Part shown: positions 22,794 through 32,741 of the stretch, one piece after another
How positions within the stretch are numbered: position 1 is the stretch's first letter
Layout of the letters: each line of letters begins with the position of its first letter
Origin: Flammulina velutipes
Taxonomy: Eukaryota; Basidiomycota; Agaricomycetes; Agaricales; Physalacriaceae
Direction: 5' to 3'
Assembly: GCA_011800155.1 (NCBI GenBank)
Contig: CM022374.1
Coordinates: forward strand, 2,046,001-2,110,000
DNA length: 64,000 nt
Position numbers and translations under genes: made by a program
Notes under the pieces: model-generated
The model's database searches: none
Told to the model about the DNA's origin: nothing
The model's input: only the letters and a program-made list of their open reading frames with translations

Positions 22794-24022
22794 TCATGTT
22801 CTCTACTCTCATTGCTTCTATGCGCAAGGCCAAGCGGGGCATGACACGGAAGGCTATTGCCAAACCGAAGGTTGTTGGTACGTCGCACGAGCTCGCTATC
22901 GAGCACGACTCTCAGCATGGCCCCTTAACATATTTACAGAGCCCTCGCTCCATCCTTTGGTTGCGCATCGCCTGAAGGTCGCCGGCTTCAGAGAAGACTT
23001 TGAGAAGGCTGCCTACGACATCCTCATAGCGCAGTCGCACGACGCTCAGCTCAGTCAGATCAGACTCTTCGAAGATCTATGGCATGACGATGAAGAGTTT
23101 GCCAGGACAGCTTACCTCCCGACGCCATCCTCTATCATCAAAGAGCTAGCACCGGCCGAGTTCAAGTTCAATGTCATCGACGATCGTCTGCGCAAACTTC
23201 CGGCCGAATGGAGACAGCACTGTCTGCAGGTCGCTCTCGAGCACCCTGTTCATCTGCAGACACTGCAGCTCGACGCGATGGCCGAAGCGGTGCATGATGC
23301 TGGACGCAATATCCCCCCTCCGCCATTGTCAACTTTTCCTATCAACCCCATTGTCGAGCTCAACCCCCTCGACTTTGGGAACACCCGCCCTATTACGACA
23401 ATTCCGAAGCCGCCTCTATCTACGGCCTTCACACCTCTCCCAAGAACGTCGAGAGGACGAAATCTGACTGGTCAACCCAAGCGCGGACATTCAGGGACAC
23501 AGACTGGAACTCGCATTCCACTACCAGTCCCGTTTCAACCCGCGCACCTGGGCGCCATCTCTATTTCGCTTTATCAACCAGTTCAACGAACCTCGTGCAA
23601 AACTGCTGTCTTGGGCGCATCTCAGGCTTCAAACCGCCCAGTATCGTTTTCTGGACGAGGGAAGCCTTTTTCCCAACAGGACTCGCTCACAGTATTGCCT
23701 CTACCAATAACGGTGGACGACGAATTGGAATTGGAGGATGCTGGATATCATTGGTGTCATACCGATGCAGCTTCCTACGATCACTTCGCCCAAGGTCTCT
23801 ATGGATGTTATGCACTTTTTGAAGGCACGACTGGTACGTTTTCTCTTTATGTTGCTATGTGTATTGGGCTCTAATCTTTTTATCAGCCATAGGTCAAACG
23901 GAAGGATGGGATAAACGTTATACGATATTTGACGGCACGACCGGTATGTCTTTTCTTTCGGCTCTCATCTTCGTGCTAAGCTCTGACACATTTTCATTAG
24001 CCATGGCACTTGGATGGGATTA
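22794..24022 (+). pseudogene. Decayed protein-coding remnant, unknown
   Basis: Coding character moves between frames. One frame holds a Lys/Arg-rich start (MRKAKRGMTRKAIAKPK). A second holds a well-formed stretch at about 22940-23380 (LKVAGFREDFEKAAYDI, FEDLWHDDEEFARTAYLP). A third holds FHYQSRFNPRTWAPSLFRFI and LQTAQYRFLDEGSLFPN at about 23515-23695. No intron set restores one frame, which points to frameshifts in an old gene. Near the end two similar short blocks around a GCACGAC(T/C)GGTA motif repeat (about 23825 and 23935). I do not recognise the family; neighbouring element ends suggest a transposon-related origin, but this is unproven. Confidence 0.4.
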
Positions 24023-24858
24023 ATTGCAACTTCTTTTGATATGTTCCCGAGTCTGGCAACTGGTAAGCACCTCTTTTGGCTTTCCCTTCTTCGGCGTTGA
24101 CAGGAGTTCTCCAGACCATCATCGCACACACCCGACTAACATGTCCTGCCGCCTGACTATCTGGTCCTTCCGCTACGATTCCCGCATGGAGCGCTCAAGT
24201 TCGAAGGGGGGCAGACTTACGCGACTGGTGGAGCCAATCCTATGGAGGCGATTCTGACGCTTCAGTTATCACCTCTGTAGGACCCACCTCGAGTCGACGT
24301 CTCGTGCTCTGTGCAGACTTTGCCCGGTTATTAGCTCAGTCCTTCGCTGGGACTGGGCGGTCCTCCGGGCGGTCCTAAGCCACTGCCAGCCAAGCCCCCC
24401 GTAAGCCACTACTGGACTGGCAGCCAATAGCCTAGTAGTGGTGTTGTCAACAACGAACGCCATCTTGGAATCGAAGTCCGGACCTTATATCTCGCTCGCA
24501 GGCCAGCCGCCACCGATACCCCGTGTGCTTTGCTTTATACCCCCGGACGATGGATACTCTATCTGTGAAGTTGCTTTTGCCCTGAATGTTGCCATGGTCG
24601 ACGATGCTGTCTTTGCCTTGTGTTATGTTTCTTTTTTAGTTATTTTTTCTCATGTCCAGTATCTTTATCTCTAGTTTCTCGCGTTATAGTCCCTTATAAT
24701 CTTTAGCCTTCCTTATAATATCAGTAGTTAATCTTTTCCAGTAGTCTCTATAGTCTTGTTCGTAATTCATCAGTTTTCGCACTTCAAGTGTGTGTGTGAC
24801 CTCAATTCTTGAGCTAATAATCAATAAGTTTGCAAAGTGTACCATATTTCGTCGAAGT
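24023..24858. other. Gene-free stretch
   Basis: About 24300-24440 is GC-rich with short repeated CCACTAC/TAAGCCACT and GGGCGGTCCT words. The part from 24600 on is T-rich with many TTTTC/CTTAT tracts. No coding frame is supported. Confidence 0.35.
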
Positions 24859-25840
24859 CTACGCTAGAAGCGCTCCAGCAAAGGTAAAGAAGAACCCACG
24901 GTATAGGACCGGCCATCCTTCCTCTTCCACGATCTTCTGTACGCAATCCACAAGTCCTTGGTATGGATCTTTCCCGACACGAAAACTGGGAACGATCATC
25001 AAATAGACGTAGGAATGCTTGGAAGAAAAGCACTCACGGAATACCATCTTCGTCCGCCGCAGTGACGGCCTCTTTCTCCACGTCCCGCTCATCCTCGCCC
25101 TCCCCTTCAGCTGGGAGCACCCTCTGGATAGCCAGCCGCGTCGTCACCACCTCCAATGGTGCCAAGAACGCCGTGCCCAGAATTATCAACAAGACATTGC
25201 ATCCAGCTCTGATGAGGTCTTCCTTGACCTCAAACCTCTCTCCCGGCGGAAAGATAAACATCTCGATAAAAAATCGCAGCACCCCAATGTTGAAACACAC
25301 ATTGAGGACCAACACAGGGACCAGCCCCGGTAACCTATATAGAATCCATGGCTTCTTTCTTTCCTCGGGCGTAAACAGCAGACGAAGAGATTCTCGAGGC
25401 TTCCAGGCATGTAGGTCATGGGTGGTGGTGATAGACCTATATACCGTTACAATAACAAGGCAATAGCCCAGAGCCCAGAGTATCGCAGACGTGATCCCCA
25501 GCCCCGTCGTTACGGGGGAGGGGGACACATAGAGTTTCGCTCCAGGTGTGTAGTATGGGTAAAGCGAGCGGAGGACGAACATTAGCCAGAAGGTTGGCGC
25601 TGATAGGCTGTATTAGCGCCCATTCGTATAGAAATTAGATGTTAGGAGCATACCGAGACCATATGTTAGCCCTTTGATTCCCAGTAGACGATATACCGTC
25701 TTGGCTGTTCGCCAGAAACTGGGTGGCGGCGTGGGCAGTTCATGGTCGTCAGATTTTGGCTGATACCATAAACGATAGCGAACGAGAACGCTTGTCAGGG
25801 GCACCAGAAGGACGCAAAGTAGGTTGAACTCGTTGGGCAT
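24859..25840 (-). CDS. Mitochondrial carrier family (SLC25-like) protein
   Basis: Exons 25654-25840, 25038-25599 and 24859-24985 give 291 aa, the usual carrier length. The clearest signatures are PLEVVTTRLAIQR, a carrier P-x-D/E-x-x-x-T-R loop, and the matrix helix plus exit helix YQGLVDCVQKIVEEEGWPVLYRGF near the C-terminus (given here in two overlapping parts: YQGLVDCVQKI and EEEGWPVLYRGF). Several hydrophobic helices precede them. The first repeat is degenerate, and the acidic linker EGEGEDERDVEKEA before the last motif is unusual, as in UGO1-like or other non-classical carriers. The substrate cannot be deduced. The next gene on the same strand starts only about 110 bp upstream of this start. 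Confidence 0.75.
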
Positions 25841-25952
25841 GAATGTAGGTAACAAGCCACGGCATGCCCGGGCCGGTTCAAGATCGTACGACGGTGTCTC
25901 GTTAAATGTTGGCTAGTTAAGTGTACACAATTTATATCTTCGAGGTATTGAA

Positions 25953-26694
25953 TTACAGAATCTTGGCCACCTCCGCGTCGATAGAAGCAGGCGTTGTGGT
26001 CGAGGCCCAGCGGTGCACGACCTTGCCCTCCTTGTCAATCAGGAACTTTTCAAAGTTCCACTGCCCAAGCCGTAAATAACATGTATGGCCATTACCGAGA
26101 AAGATTACCTTGATACGAGTTAGCCCCAAGATGCCAGACTTTTGCGACTTGAGCCACTTGTAGACCTCGTTGGTTGTGTCGCCATTGACGTCCGACTTCT
26201 TCATGAGGGGGAAGGTGACACCATGATTGAGTGTGCAGAATGAGGCGATATCTTCATCGCCTTTGGGTTCTTGCCCCCCGAACTGCTCTTCCTGTTAACT
26301 ACAGCGAGAAAGATTATGATAAATGTGCACCTGGTTGCAAGGGAAACCAAGGATGACAAAATCCTTGTCCTTGTACTTGTCGTACAGTTCTTGGAGGCCT
26401 ATTCAAGATTAGTATCGCAAGGGAGTAAAAGCAAGAACGCAATTGTAACCTTTGTACTGAGGCGTGAATCCACTATGCGAAAATTAGTCGGCGATTGCTC
26501 ATGGAGACCGATACGCACCAGGCCGATGCGGTGTTGACGATAAGGACGGTCTTGCCCTTCAACTGGGCAAAATCGTATTCCTTGTTTCCCGGCAGAGTCG
26601 CCTTGAGCGAATAGAATCCAGCGTCAGTCATGGTCGAAGTGAAGCGTCGAGACAAAGCGTTCTTGCTGAGCAATCGAGACGTGACTGAAATCAT
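25953..26694 (-). CDS. Thiol glutathione peroxidase (GPX/HYR1 type)
   Basis: Reduces H2O2 and lipid peroxides using thioredoxin or glutathione. Exons 26519-26694, 26450-26472, 26331-26398, 26109-26282 and 25953-26060 give 182 aa, or 161 aa from the second ATG at 26631. The peroxidatic Cys sits in [11 protein letters not shown], split by intron 1 inside its own codon. The Gln/resolving-Cys region is FPCNQFGGQEP and the Trp/Asn end is WNFEKFLID. Cys, not Sec, is encoded. The first 21 residues ([20 protein letters not shown]) are Arg/Ser-rich without acids and look like a mitochondrial presequence, so two start sites could give mitochondrial and cytosolic forms. Confidence 0.93.
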
Positions 26695-26848
26695 GAGGAA
26701 ATATGGCTTCTCCTTCGGCAATTTAACGCCGGATCCCGGAATAAATTATGGCGGCGCATGTGTGGCGCTCTTGTCTCCATGCAAGTCTTCAAATTCTAAA
26801 TGCGACGTTAGCAACAATCAAAGGACCTATGCTCTTAGGTATTACCTA

Positions 26849-27239
26849 CAGTTACGGCAAATACTGATGGGGCCCCCCAAATCGGGTAACTCAGCGATCC
26901 CGCCACATTCCCGACACATAGGTTAGCCTGGGAGAGGGTTGCCAAGTTGTATGTACATTATACGGTCTATTCATGTGGAAGAAATTTTTATCTCCTTACA
27001 TTTTTGGGCCAGAAATGGCTTGAAGCAGTTGAAATGTACCATGTACTATACAGCGCATTCTGACCTTATTTCTGAGGATTTTTACATTGTTCTTTTATCC
27101 ATCTAAACCTCTCGGACTCATGGAGTACAGCAGGGAGTTACTTGACTTACCTGAACATTGTGAATGTGGCGGCATCAGCGAATTAACCGATTTGGGGGGC
27201 CCCGCCGCCCCGCCGCCCCATCAGTACTTGCCGTAACTG
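26849..27239. mobile_element. MITE copy 1 (TA target site)
   Basis: A 391-bp element with inverted ends of about 60 bp, starting CAGTTACGGCAA and ending with its reverse complement. It is flanked by TA on both sides (26847-26848, 27240-27241), the Tc1/mariner-type duplication. The right end has a tandem GGGGCGGC insertion that the left end lacks. A second copy lies at 29993-30366 in the opposite orientation. No open frame. Confidence 0.8.
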
Positions 27240-27241
27240 TA

Positions 27242-27613
27242 CCTCCGTAAACTCATATGTCGACGGGATCATGTTACATAAGCCAGCGCACGTTTGCTTT
27301 CCTACCACCATTGTACAGATAATCAATTTCTTCAGACGAGGGCTATCTTCTACCGCATTTCGCATAGGCACGAAACGCAGACTCGCAGGGCTTTTTACTC
27401 TCGTGTATACGCTGTTTGCGAGTCTACCACGTCTATCTTAGTATCGTCTTAACAGGCCGGGCTACTCGGTTTATGGTGCTATGTGTCTGAAGTTATCGAT
27501 CTCCTTCGTTTCAGAGGAAACGGTTATGTTGACTACGAGAAAGGTGATAAATACTAGCAACCACCAGTTCATGGTACTGCCATGTCCGTTTCACGAGCTG
27601 GATCTCGTGTATG
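27242..27613 (+). promoter_or_regulatory. Upstream/leader region of kinase-like gene A
   Basis: Shares a block with the other three paralogues: TTACATAAGC (27274) followed by a TTTGCTTTC-C-CCACCA-like word, about 300-400 bp before each start, then a region with GCGAGTCTA and the CCGTTTCACGAGCTGG word just before the ATG. Two upstream ATGs (27571, 27582) open short frames that end at or just past the main start; the one at 27582 ends in TGA overlapping the main ATG (TGATG). Confidence 0.5.
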
Positions 27614-29340
27614 ATGTTTGCTAGCACTCGGGCTATCTTCTTCGGCTTCCTTGTTGGCTATGGTACTGTACAAACCTACGCACGGTACGTCTTTGGATCT
27701 TCATTTTCTTCGACGCCTCATCTTGAAGACAGACCTATCGCATTTACGAACTCGGTATCCGTTTCTCCACATGAAATAAAACCAAGAAAGGTCGAATTTC
27801 TCGATGTCGATGGCGAGGAATACCGTATGAAACTGATCATGCCTTTGGATGATAACCCGGACGTCAAAGGTCTCTATGAGATGATTAATCTCTACAAGAA
27901 AGAGCGCGCTTTGGTGAAGAAGACTAAACGGCAGAACGGGCCTGAAGACAGCCAGCGATTGAAGAAGGAAGCTTTGTACGCCAAAGTGGTCAGTGTTGTT
28001 TAGAAAATAATCGCAAAGCTGATGATCCTGGCCTCTAGGCCAAGATATACCTGCACCACCAAGCAGATGACACCTATGATTATCTTGTCATCAGAGATGT
28101 TCGAAAGCGACAAGGGATGCCGGATTTGAAGTTCTTTCATGAGTGGTATCTTGATGACTTCAGCATGAACGCAAGAGACAGATTGGCCGACCTTCGAGAT
28201 CTCATCGAGATGGAACTATCTGAATTAGCTAATGCCTTGGGCTTGACGTACGTTATCCCTTTTTTCGTGATGTCGCGCTTACTTACACAGTGCAGGAATA
28301 CAAACATCAACCTTTGGAATGTATTTGTCGACAGAACATTTAGCACGTTCGTGCCTATAGACTGGTCGCCAGCTGACGATACTCATGGCGGCGTCGAAGA
28401 ACTTCCTACGGGTAGAGACAAGACGACTGCGCTTGTAAAATTTTACGACCACATGGAAGAATTTCTTCCGGAAAGATTCAATATCAATCTGCTGAAAATT
28501 GTGTTGAATCTCTTTGGAAAGGACTTGAGGGAGTGAGTTCGACTTTGACTGGGTATTTGCTTCGATAACCAATTCTTGATCAGGGCGGACGGAGGCCCAA
28601 TAGATGGGATAAGACTTAATGGCATGGATTACGAGCTCGAACCGCTCCCGAAGGCATCCCAAGGTAAATTCTCCGCCTCGTATGAGATCACGGGGGGCTT
28701 GCTCTCAGTGGATGGTGGTTCCAGTCGAGTGCCTGCTATCTTGAAGGTTGTTTTAAAGGATGGGAGTGAGACTAAGACTGAAAAAGAAATCGAGTACTTG
28801 AAAAAGGTAAGCACCTTATCTCCAGAGAGAAACTAGACCAACTGTTTAATCCTCAAAGGTTGGACTGCTCTTGGCCAGTATTACAAGCAGAAGTGCGGCG
28901 TTTTACATCGTTGTGAGGAATGTTCGAAAGGATGATCCTCCGTTAAAGCCATATCCTGAATGGTATCTTGAAGACAGTAGTAGAGACCTGGTCGCCGATT
29001 TGGAGACTCTGCAAACCAGTGTCAGGAAGAAAATGATGGAATTCGCTGGGGAGAAACTACTGTGTGTTGGCCTATTTCATTGCCCGTGAATCTCATTGGC
29101 TGAACCTCTGGTAGCTACGGGGACTTTCACTTCCTAAACATATATGTCGACAAGACACTCGATATAGTGATGCCGATAGACTGGGGGCCTGCCGACGGAT
29201 TTTGGGGTGTTAAAGAAGCAACAGGACGGGACGACATCGAGAAATATCATGAATTCATGTTGAAAGAGATACCAAACATCTTGAATCGTCGAGAGCTGGT
29301 ATACATTCTGGGGCAATCGGGTAACAAATTGCGGCCGTAA
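27614..29340 (+). CDS. Predicted secreted tandem kinase-like protein, paralogue A
   Basis: Seven exons (27614-27684, 27733-27988, 28039-28247, 28296-28532, 28584-28806, 28859-29061, 29115-29340) give 474 aa. Exon 1 encodes a signal peptide (MFASTRAIFFGFLVGYGTV, then TYA). Two homologous halves follow. The first has RALVKKTKR, DYLVIRDVRK, then TNINLWNVFVD and PIDWSPAD. The second has AILKVVLKD with an EKEIEYLKK helix, FYIVVRNVRKDDPPL, HEWYLED-like YPEWYLED, then YGDFHFLNIYVD and PIDWGPAD. The GDxHxxN...DW arrangement is that of aminoglycoside-phosphotransferase/choline-kinase folds; the first half has Asn in place of the catalytic Asp. Activity and substrate are unknown. The in-frame stop visible after AKVVSVV belongs to intron 2. 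Confidence 0.75.
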
Positions 29341-29992
29341 GTCAGAGAGAGAAATTCTTCACCTATAACTAATGATCCTCATAGGGGAGACTGAGAGGAT
29401 ACCCCTGGAGGCAAAGCAAGGCAAGTTAGGTTAGAAGTATATACCCAAACCCTGTAATCATATACCTTTGATTTCTGTTGACGCTCGCCGTTCAATGTTC
29501 AATGTTAGTGCGACTCGACTATTGCGAATATGTAATGGCAATGCATGATTCATTACCATATCTGAAAATGAAGTCCCTCAACGCTGGCTAACTACCCACC
29601 TACTTCCTTTTCAAGCCGCCGGAGAGGTTCGCTGGTACGGGTGGGTCGGCGGCGCGGTTTCCTGACGCGTTGTAAACCACCTGATCGGATTGTTCACCGA
29701 GTGCCCCGAACCTGGTCGGAACCACCATCATCATCGTCGACGACGGGTTCGAGCTCTCGACGATGCAGACCGCAGTTTGCTCGCCTCCTCAAATCTGGCT
29801 AATTACTCACCTGCTTACTTCCTAACTCTAGTGGCGGGAGGTCTACCAAGATCACAGAAAACTTGTTACGGAAAGACGCCAACCGGTTCTCTTTGACCTG
29901 TGGTCATGGTCGACATAATATGTTAGCACTTGAAGAGCCTTCAAATGTTATCGTGGCGACGAGGAATACTATGTAAAAGACAAGTGCAGCTA
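29341..29992. other. Gene-free stretch between paralogue A and MITE copy 2
   Basis: Short frames only. A plus-strand frame near 29690-29896 has no family features. No RNA gene is recognised. Confidence 0.4.
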
Positions 29993-30366
29993 CAGTTACG
30001 GCAAGTACTGATGGGGCCCCCAAATTGGGTAACTCGCTGATGCCGCCACATTCCCAATGCCCAAGTTAGTCAAGTAACTTCCTGCTGTACTCTATGAGTC
30101 TGAAGGGCTTCAATAGATAAAAGAACGATGTAAAAATCTTCAGAAATGAGGTCAGAATAGGCCGTACAGTACATGGTACATTTCAACTACTTCAAGCCGT
30201 TTCTGACCCAAAAATGCAAGGATATTAAAATTTCTTCCACATGTATAGGCCGTATAGTGTACATACAACTCGGCAACCCTTCCCCAGGCTAACCTGTGTG
30301 TCGAGAATGTGGCGGGAGAGGTGAGTTTCCCGATTTGGGGGGCCCCATCAGTATTTGCCGTAACTG
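29993..30366. mobile_element. MITE copy 2 (inverted relative to copy 1)
   Basis: A 374-bp copy of the element at 26849-27239 lying in the opposite orientation. It has the same CAGTTACGGCAA end and matching interior (for example AAGAACGATGTAAAAATC). TA precedes the left end, but the right end is followed by CC, so the second TA has mutated or was lost. Confidence 0.78.
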
Positions 30367-30800
30367 CCCTGTGCTAACCTGTGCTGGCGGTAAACACCGG
30401 CACGTTACATAAGCAGTGCAGTTTCCCGCCACCATCGCGACGGTGTTCTCAAGCCTGCTATGCATCTGTCTGAGAAAGACACTGTACCCACGTTCGATCG
30501 TCATTGGGTCTTATAGACTCGCAATACCAGAGTTGCTTCAGGATGTGCGCGCCTCTAATCCAGCATCTTCATTGGCAAGTTTTTTCGCGCTGTTTGAGCG
30601 AGTAATCTACATATATCCGTAATCACATCTTCTGAATCGAACTCACAGGCTATACTATGGCTCTGACGGTCAGTGTTTGAAGTCGACTTCGTTTCAGACT
30701 CGGAGCAACGCCTGTTGACTTGCGACCAAGATGGATAAATACTATCTGGCGCTGGGTGTGCTACTGCTATGTCCATTTCACGAGCTGGAACTTGTGGATC

Positions 30801-32559
30801 ATGTTGCTCAATACTCGTGTTATCTTTTTCACTTCCCTCCTCGCCGGGTATGCTGTGAATACTATGGTCATTCACGCTTTGTACGTTTTCCTTCGTATGC
30901 TCATTCTCTCCAGCGCCTCATCCTGAAAATATCTAGACCTATCTCATTTACGAACTCGGTATCCGTTTCTCCTCGTGGAATAATACCAAAGGTCGAATTT
31001 CTCGATGTCGAGGGCGAGGAATACCGTATGAAGTTCATCATGCCTATGGATGACAACCCAGATGTCAAAAGTCTCTATGAGCTGATTGATCTCTTCAAGA
31101 AAGAGCGGGCTTTGGTGAAGAAGACTAAACGGCAGAACGGGCCTGAAGACAGCCAGCGATTGAAGAAGGAAGCTTCGTACGCCAAAGCGGTAAGTGTTGT
31201 TCAGAAAATAATCGCAAAGCTGATGATTCTGTCCATTAGGCCAAAATATACTTGCACCACCAAGCAGATGACAGCTATGATTACATGGTCATCAGAGACG
31301 TTCGAAAAGGATTCCCGCGAGAAGAGAGCCCTCCTTTAAAATTTTTTCACGAGTGGTATCTCGAGGACTTCAGCATGAATGCGAAAAACAGACTGGCCGA
31401 CCTACAAGATCTCATCGATAGGCAGCTTACCGGATGGGCTGTGGGTTTCAGCATAGCGTACGCTAGCTCGCACATTCTTCGTGATGTCTCGTTAACCGAT
31501 GCAATGCAGCAATCCAAACGTCTACCTTTGGAGTGTAGTCGTTGACATATCATTCCAGTCAATCGTGGTCATAGATTGGTCGGTAGCTGACGGCAATGAA
31601 ATGGGTGTCGAACAACTTCCCAATGGCAACCGCAAGGCGCCTGCGCTCGGAGATTTTTACGACGATATGGGGATATTCCTACCGGAAAGATTCAATGTCA
31701 ACACTCTGAAATCCATGCTGGACTTCTTTGGAAAGGACTTGAGGGAGTACGACTTTGACTGAGTATCGCGCCCATGGATGACTAATTCTTGATTAGGGCG
31801 GATGGAGGCCCAATAGACGAAATAAAACTTAACGGTAACTATTACGATCTCGAACTGCTCCCAAAAGCAAACCAAGGTACGGGCTCCACCACCTACAGTA
31901 TTTTGGATGGTTTTCCATCACAAACCGGGCACAAAGTCTCTGCTATCTTGAAGGTCATTCAAAAGGATGGAAACAACTCGGGTGCTGGCGCCGAGAAAGA
32001 AGAGGAATACTTGAAAAAGGTGAGCACCTTTTCATCAGGGAACAACAAAAATCAACCATTCAATCATCAGGTTGGACTACATTTATTCACCAAAATTAAC
32101 AGTGTGGCGTCTTTCATTGTTATGCGGGACATCCGGAATCTTATGGTTCCGTTGAAGCCATATCATGAATGGTATCTTGAAGACAGTGATAGGAACCTGA
32201 ATGCCGATCTGGAAAAATTGCGCTCTAATATCGAGAGGAGACTGATGAAATACGCAGAGGATACGTTGCTACTGTGCGTTGGGATGCTTCGATGTGACTT
32301 TCATCAGCTGAACTTGGGTAATAGCTACAAGGACATTCACTTTCTAAACATATACGTCGACAAGACGCTCCAGCTAGTGACACCAGTAGACTGGGCGCCT
32401 CCCGTTGGCAGGTCGTGGGGCGTTGAAGAAGTGACAGAAATGAACGATGCCGTGAAGCTCGAGTATAGACAATTCCTATTGAGGGAACTCTCAAATTTGT
32501 TCAATCGTAAGGAGCTGGCATACATACTGGGGAGATCCGGTAATGAATTACGGCCGTAA
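30801..32559 (+). CDS. Predicted secreted tandem kinase-like protein, paralogue B
   Basis: Exons 30801-30880, 30937-31189, 31240-31457, 31510-31746, 31797-32019, 32071-32273 and 32325-32559 give 482 aa with the same seven-exon plan as A. The signal peptide is MLLNTRVIFFTSLLAGYAV... ending IHA. It is the most diverged copy. The first half reads NPNVYLWSVVVD (the metal-binding Asn also replaced by Ser) and VIDWSVAD. The second reads YKDIHFLNIYVD and PVDWAPPV, keeping Asp and Asn but with Lys in place of Gly. AILKVIQKD and EEEYLKK keep the Lys and helix-C region. It is also the only copy that has lost the alternative upstream ATG and donor described under findings. Its 3' end faces TERT with 182 bp between the stops. 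Confidence 0.73.
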
Positions 32560-32741
32560 GTCTAGAAAAATCTCTTCCAGAACTAAATATTAATATTGTC
32601 TTAGAAAGGACCGGGGGGCGTAAGTTAAGCAAGGATATGCACCCATAATGTGTAAAGTAGTGTTCAACATTTAGACTTGGATGGACACCTGCTAGTATTG
32701 TCGTCGTTAGTCAATATTCGAAATCCGACGTTTGAAGGCGT

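Noticed and set aside
24325..24400. tRNA-like TTATTAGCTCAGT motif (D-arm)
   Set aside because: No matching T-arm GTTCRA, acceptor pairing or anticodon stem at the right distance on this strand.
27982..28003. Apparent in-frame stop after AKVVSVV in kinase-like gene A, suggesting a pseudogene
   Set aside because: The stop lies inside intron 2. A GTCAGT donor at 27989 and the CTCTAG acceptor before 28039 restore the frame, as in the other three copies.
29740..29770. GGGTTCGAGCTC resembling a tRNA T-arm
   Set aside because: No D-arm or acceptor stem upstream.
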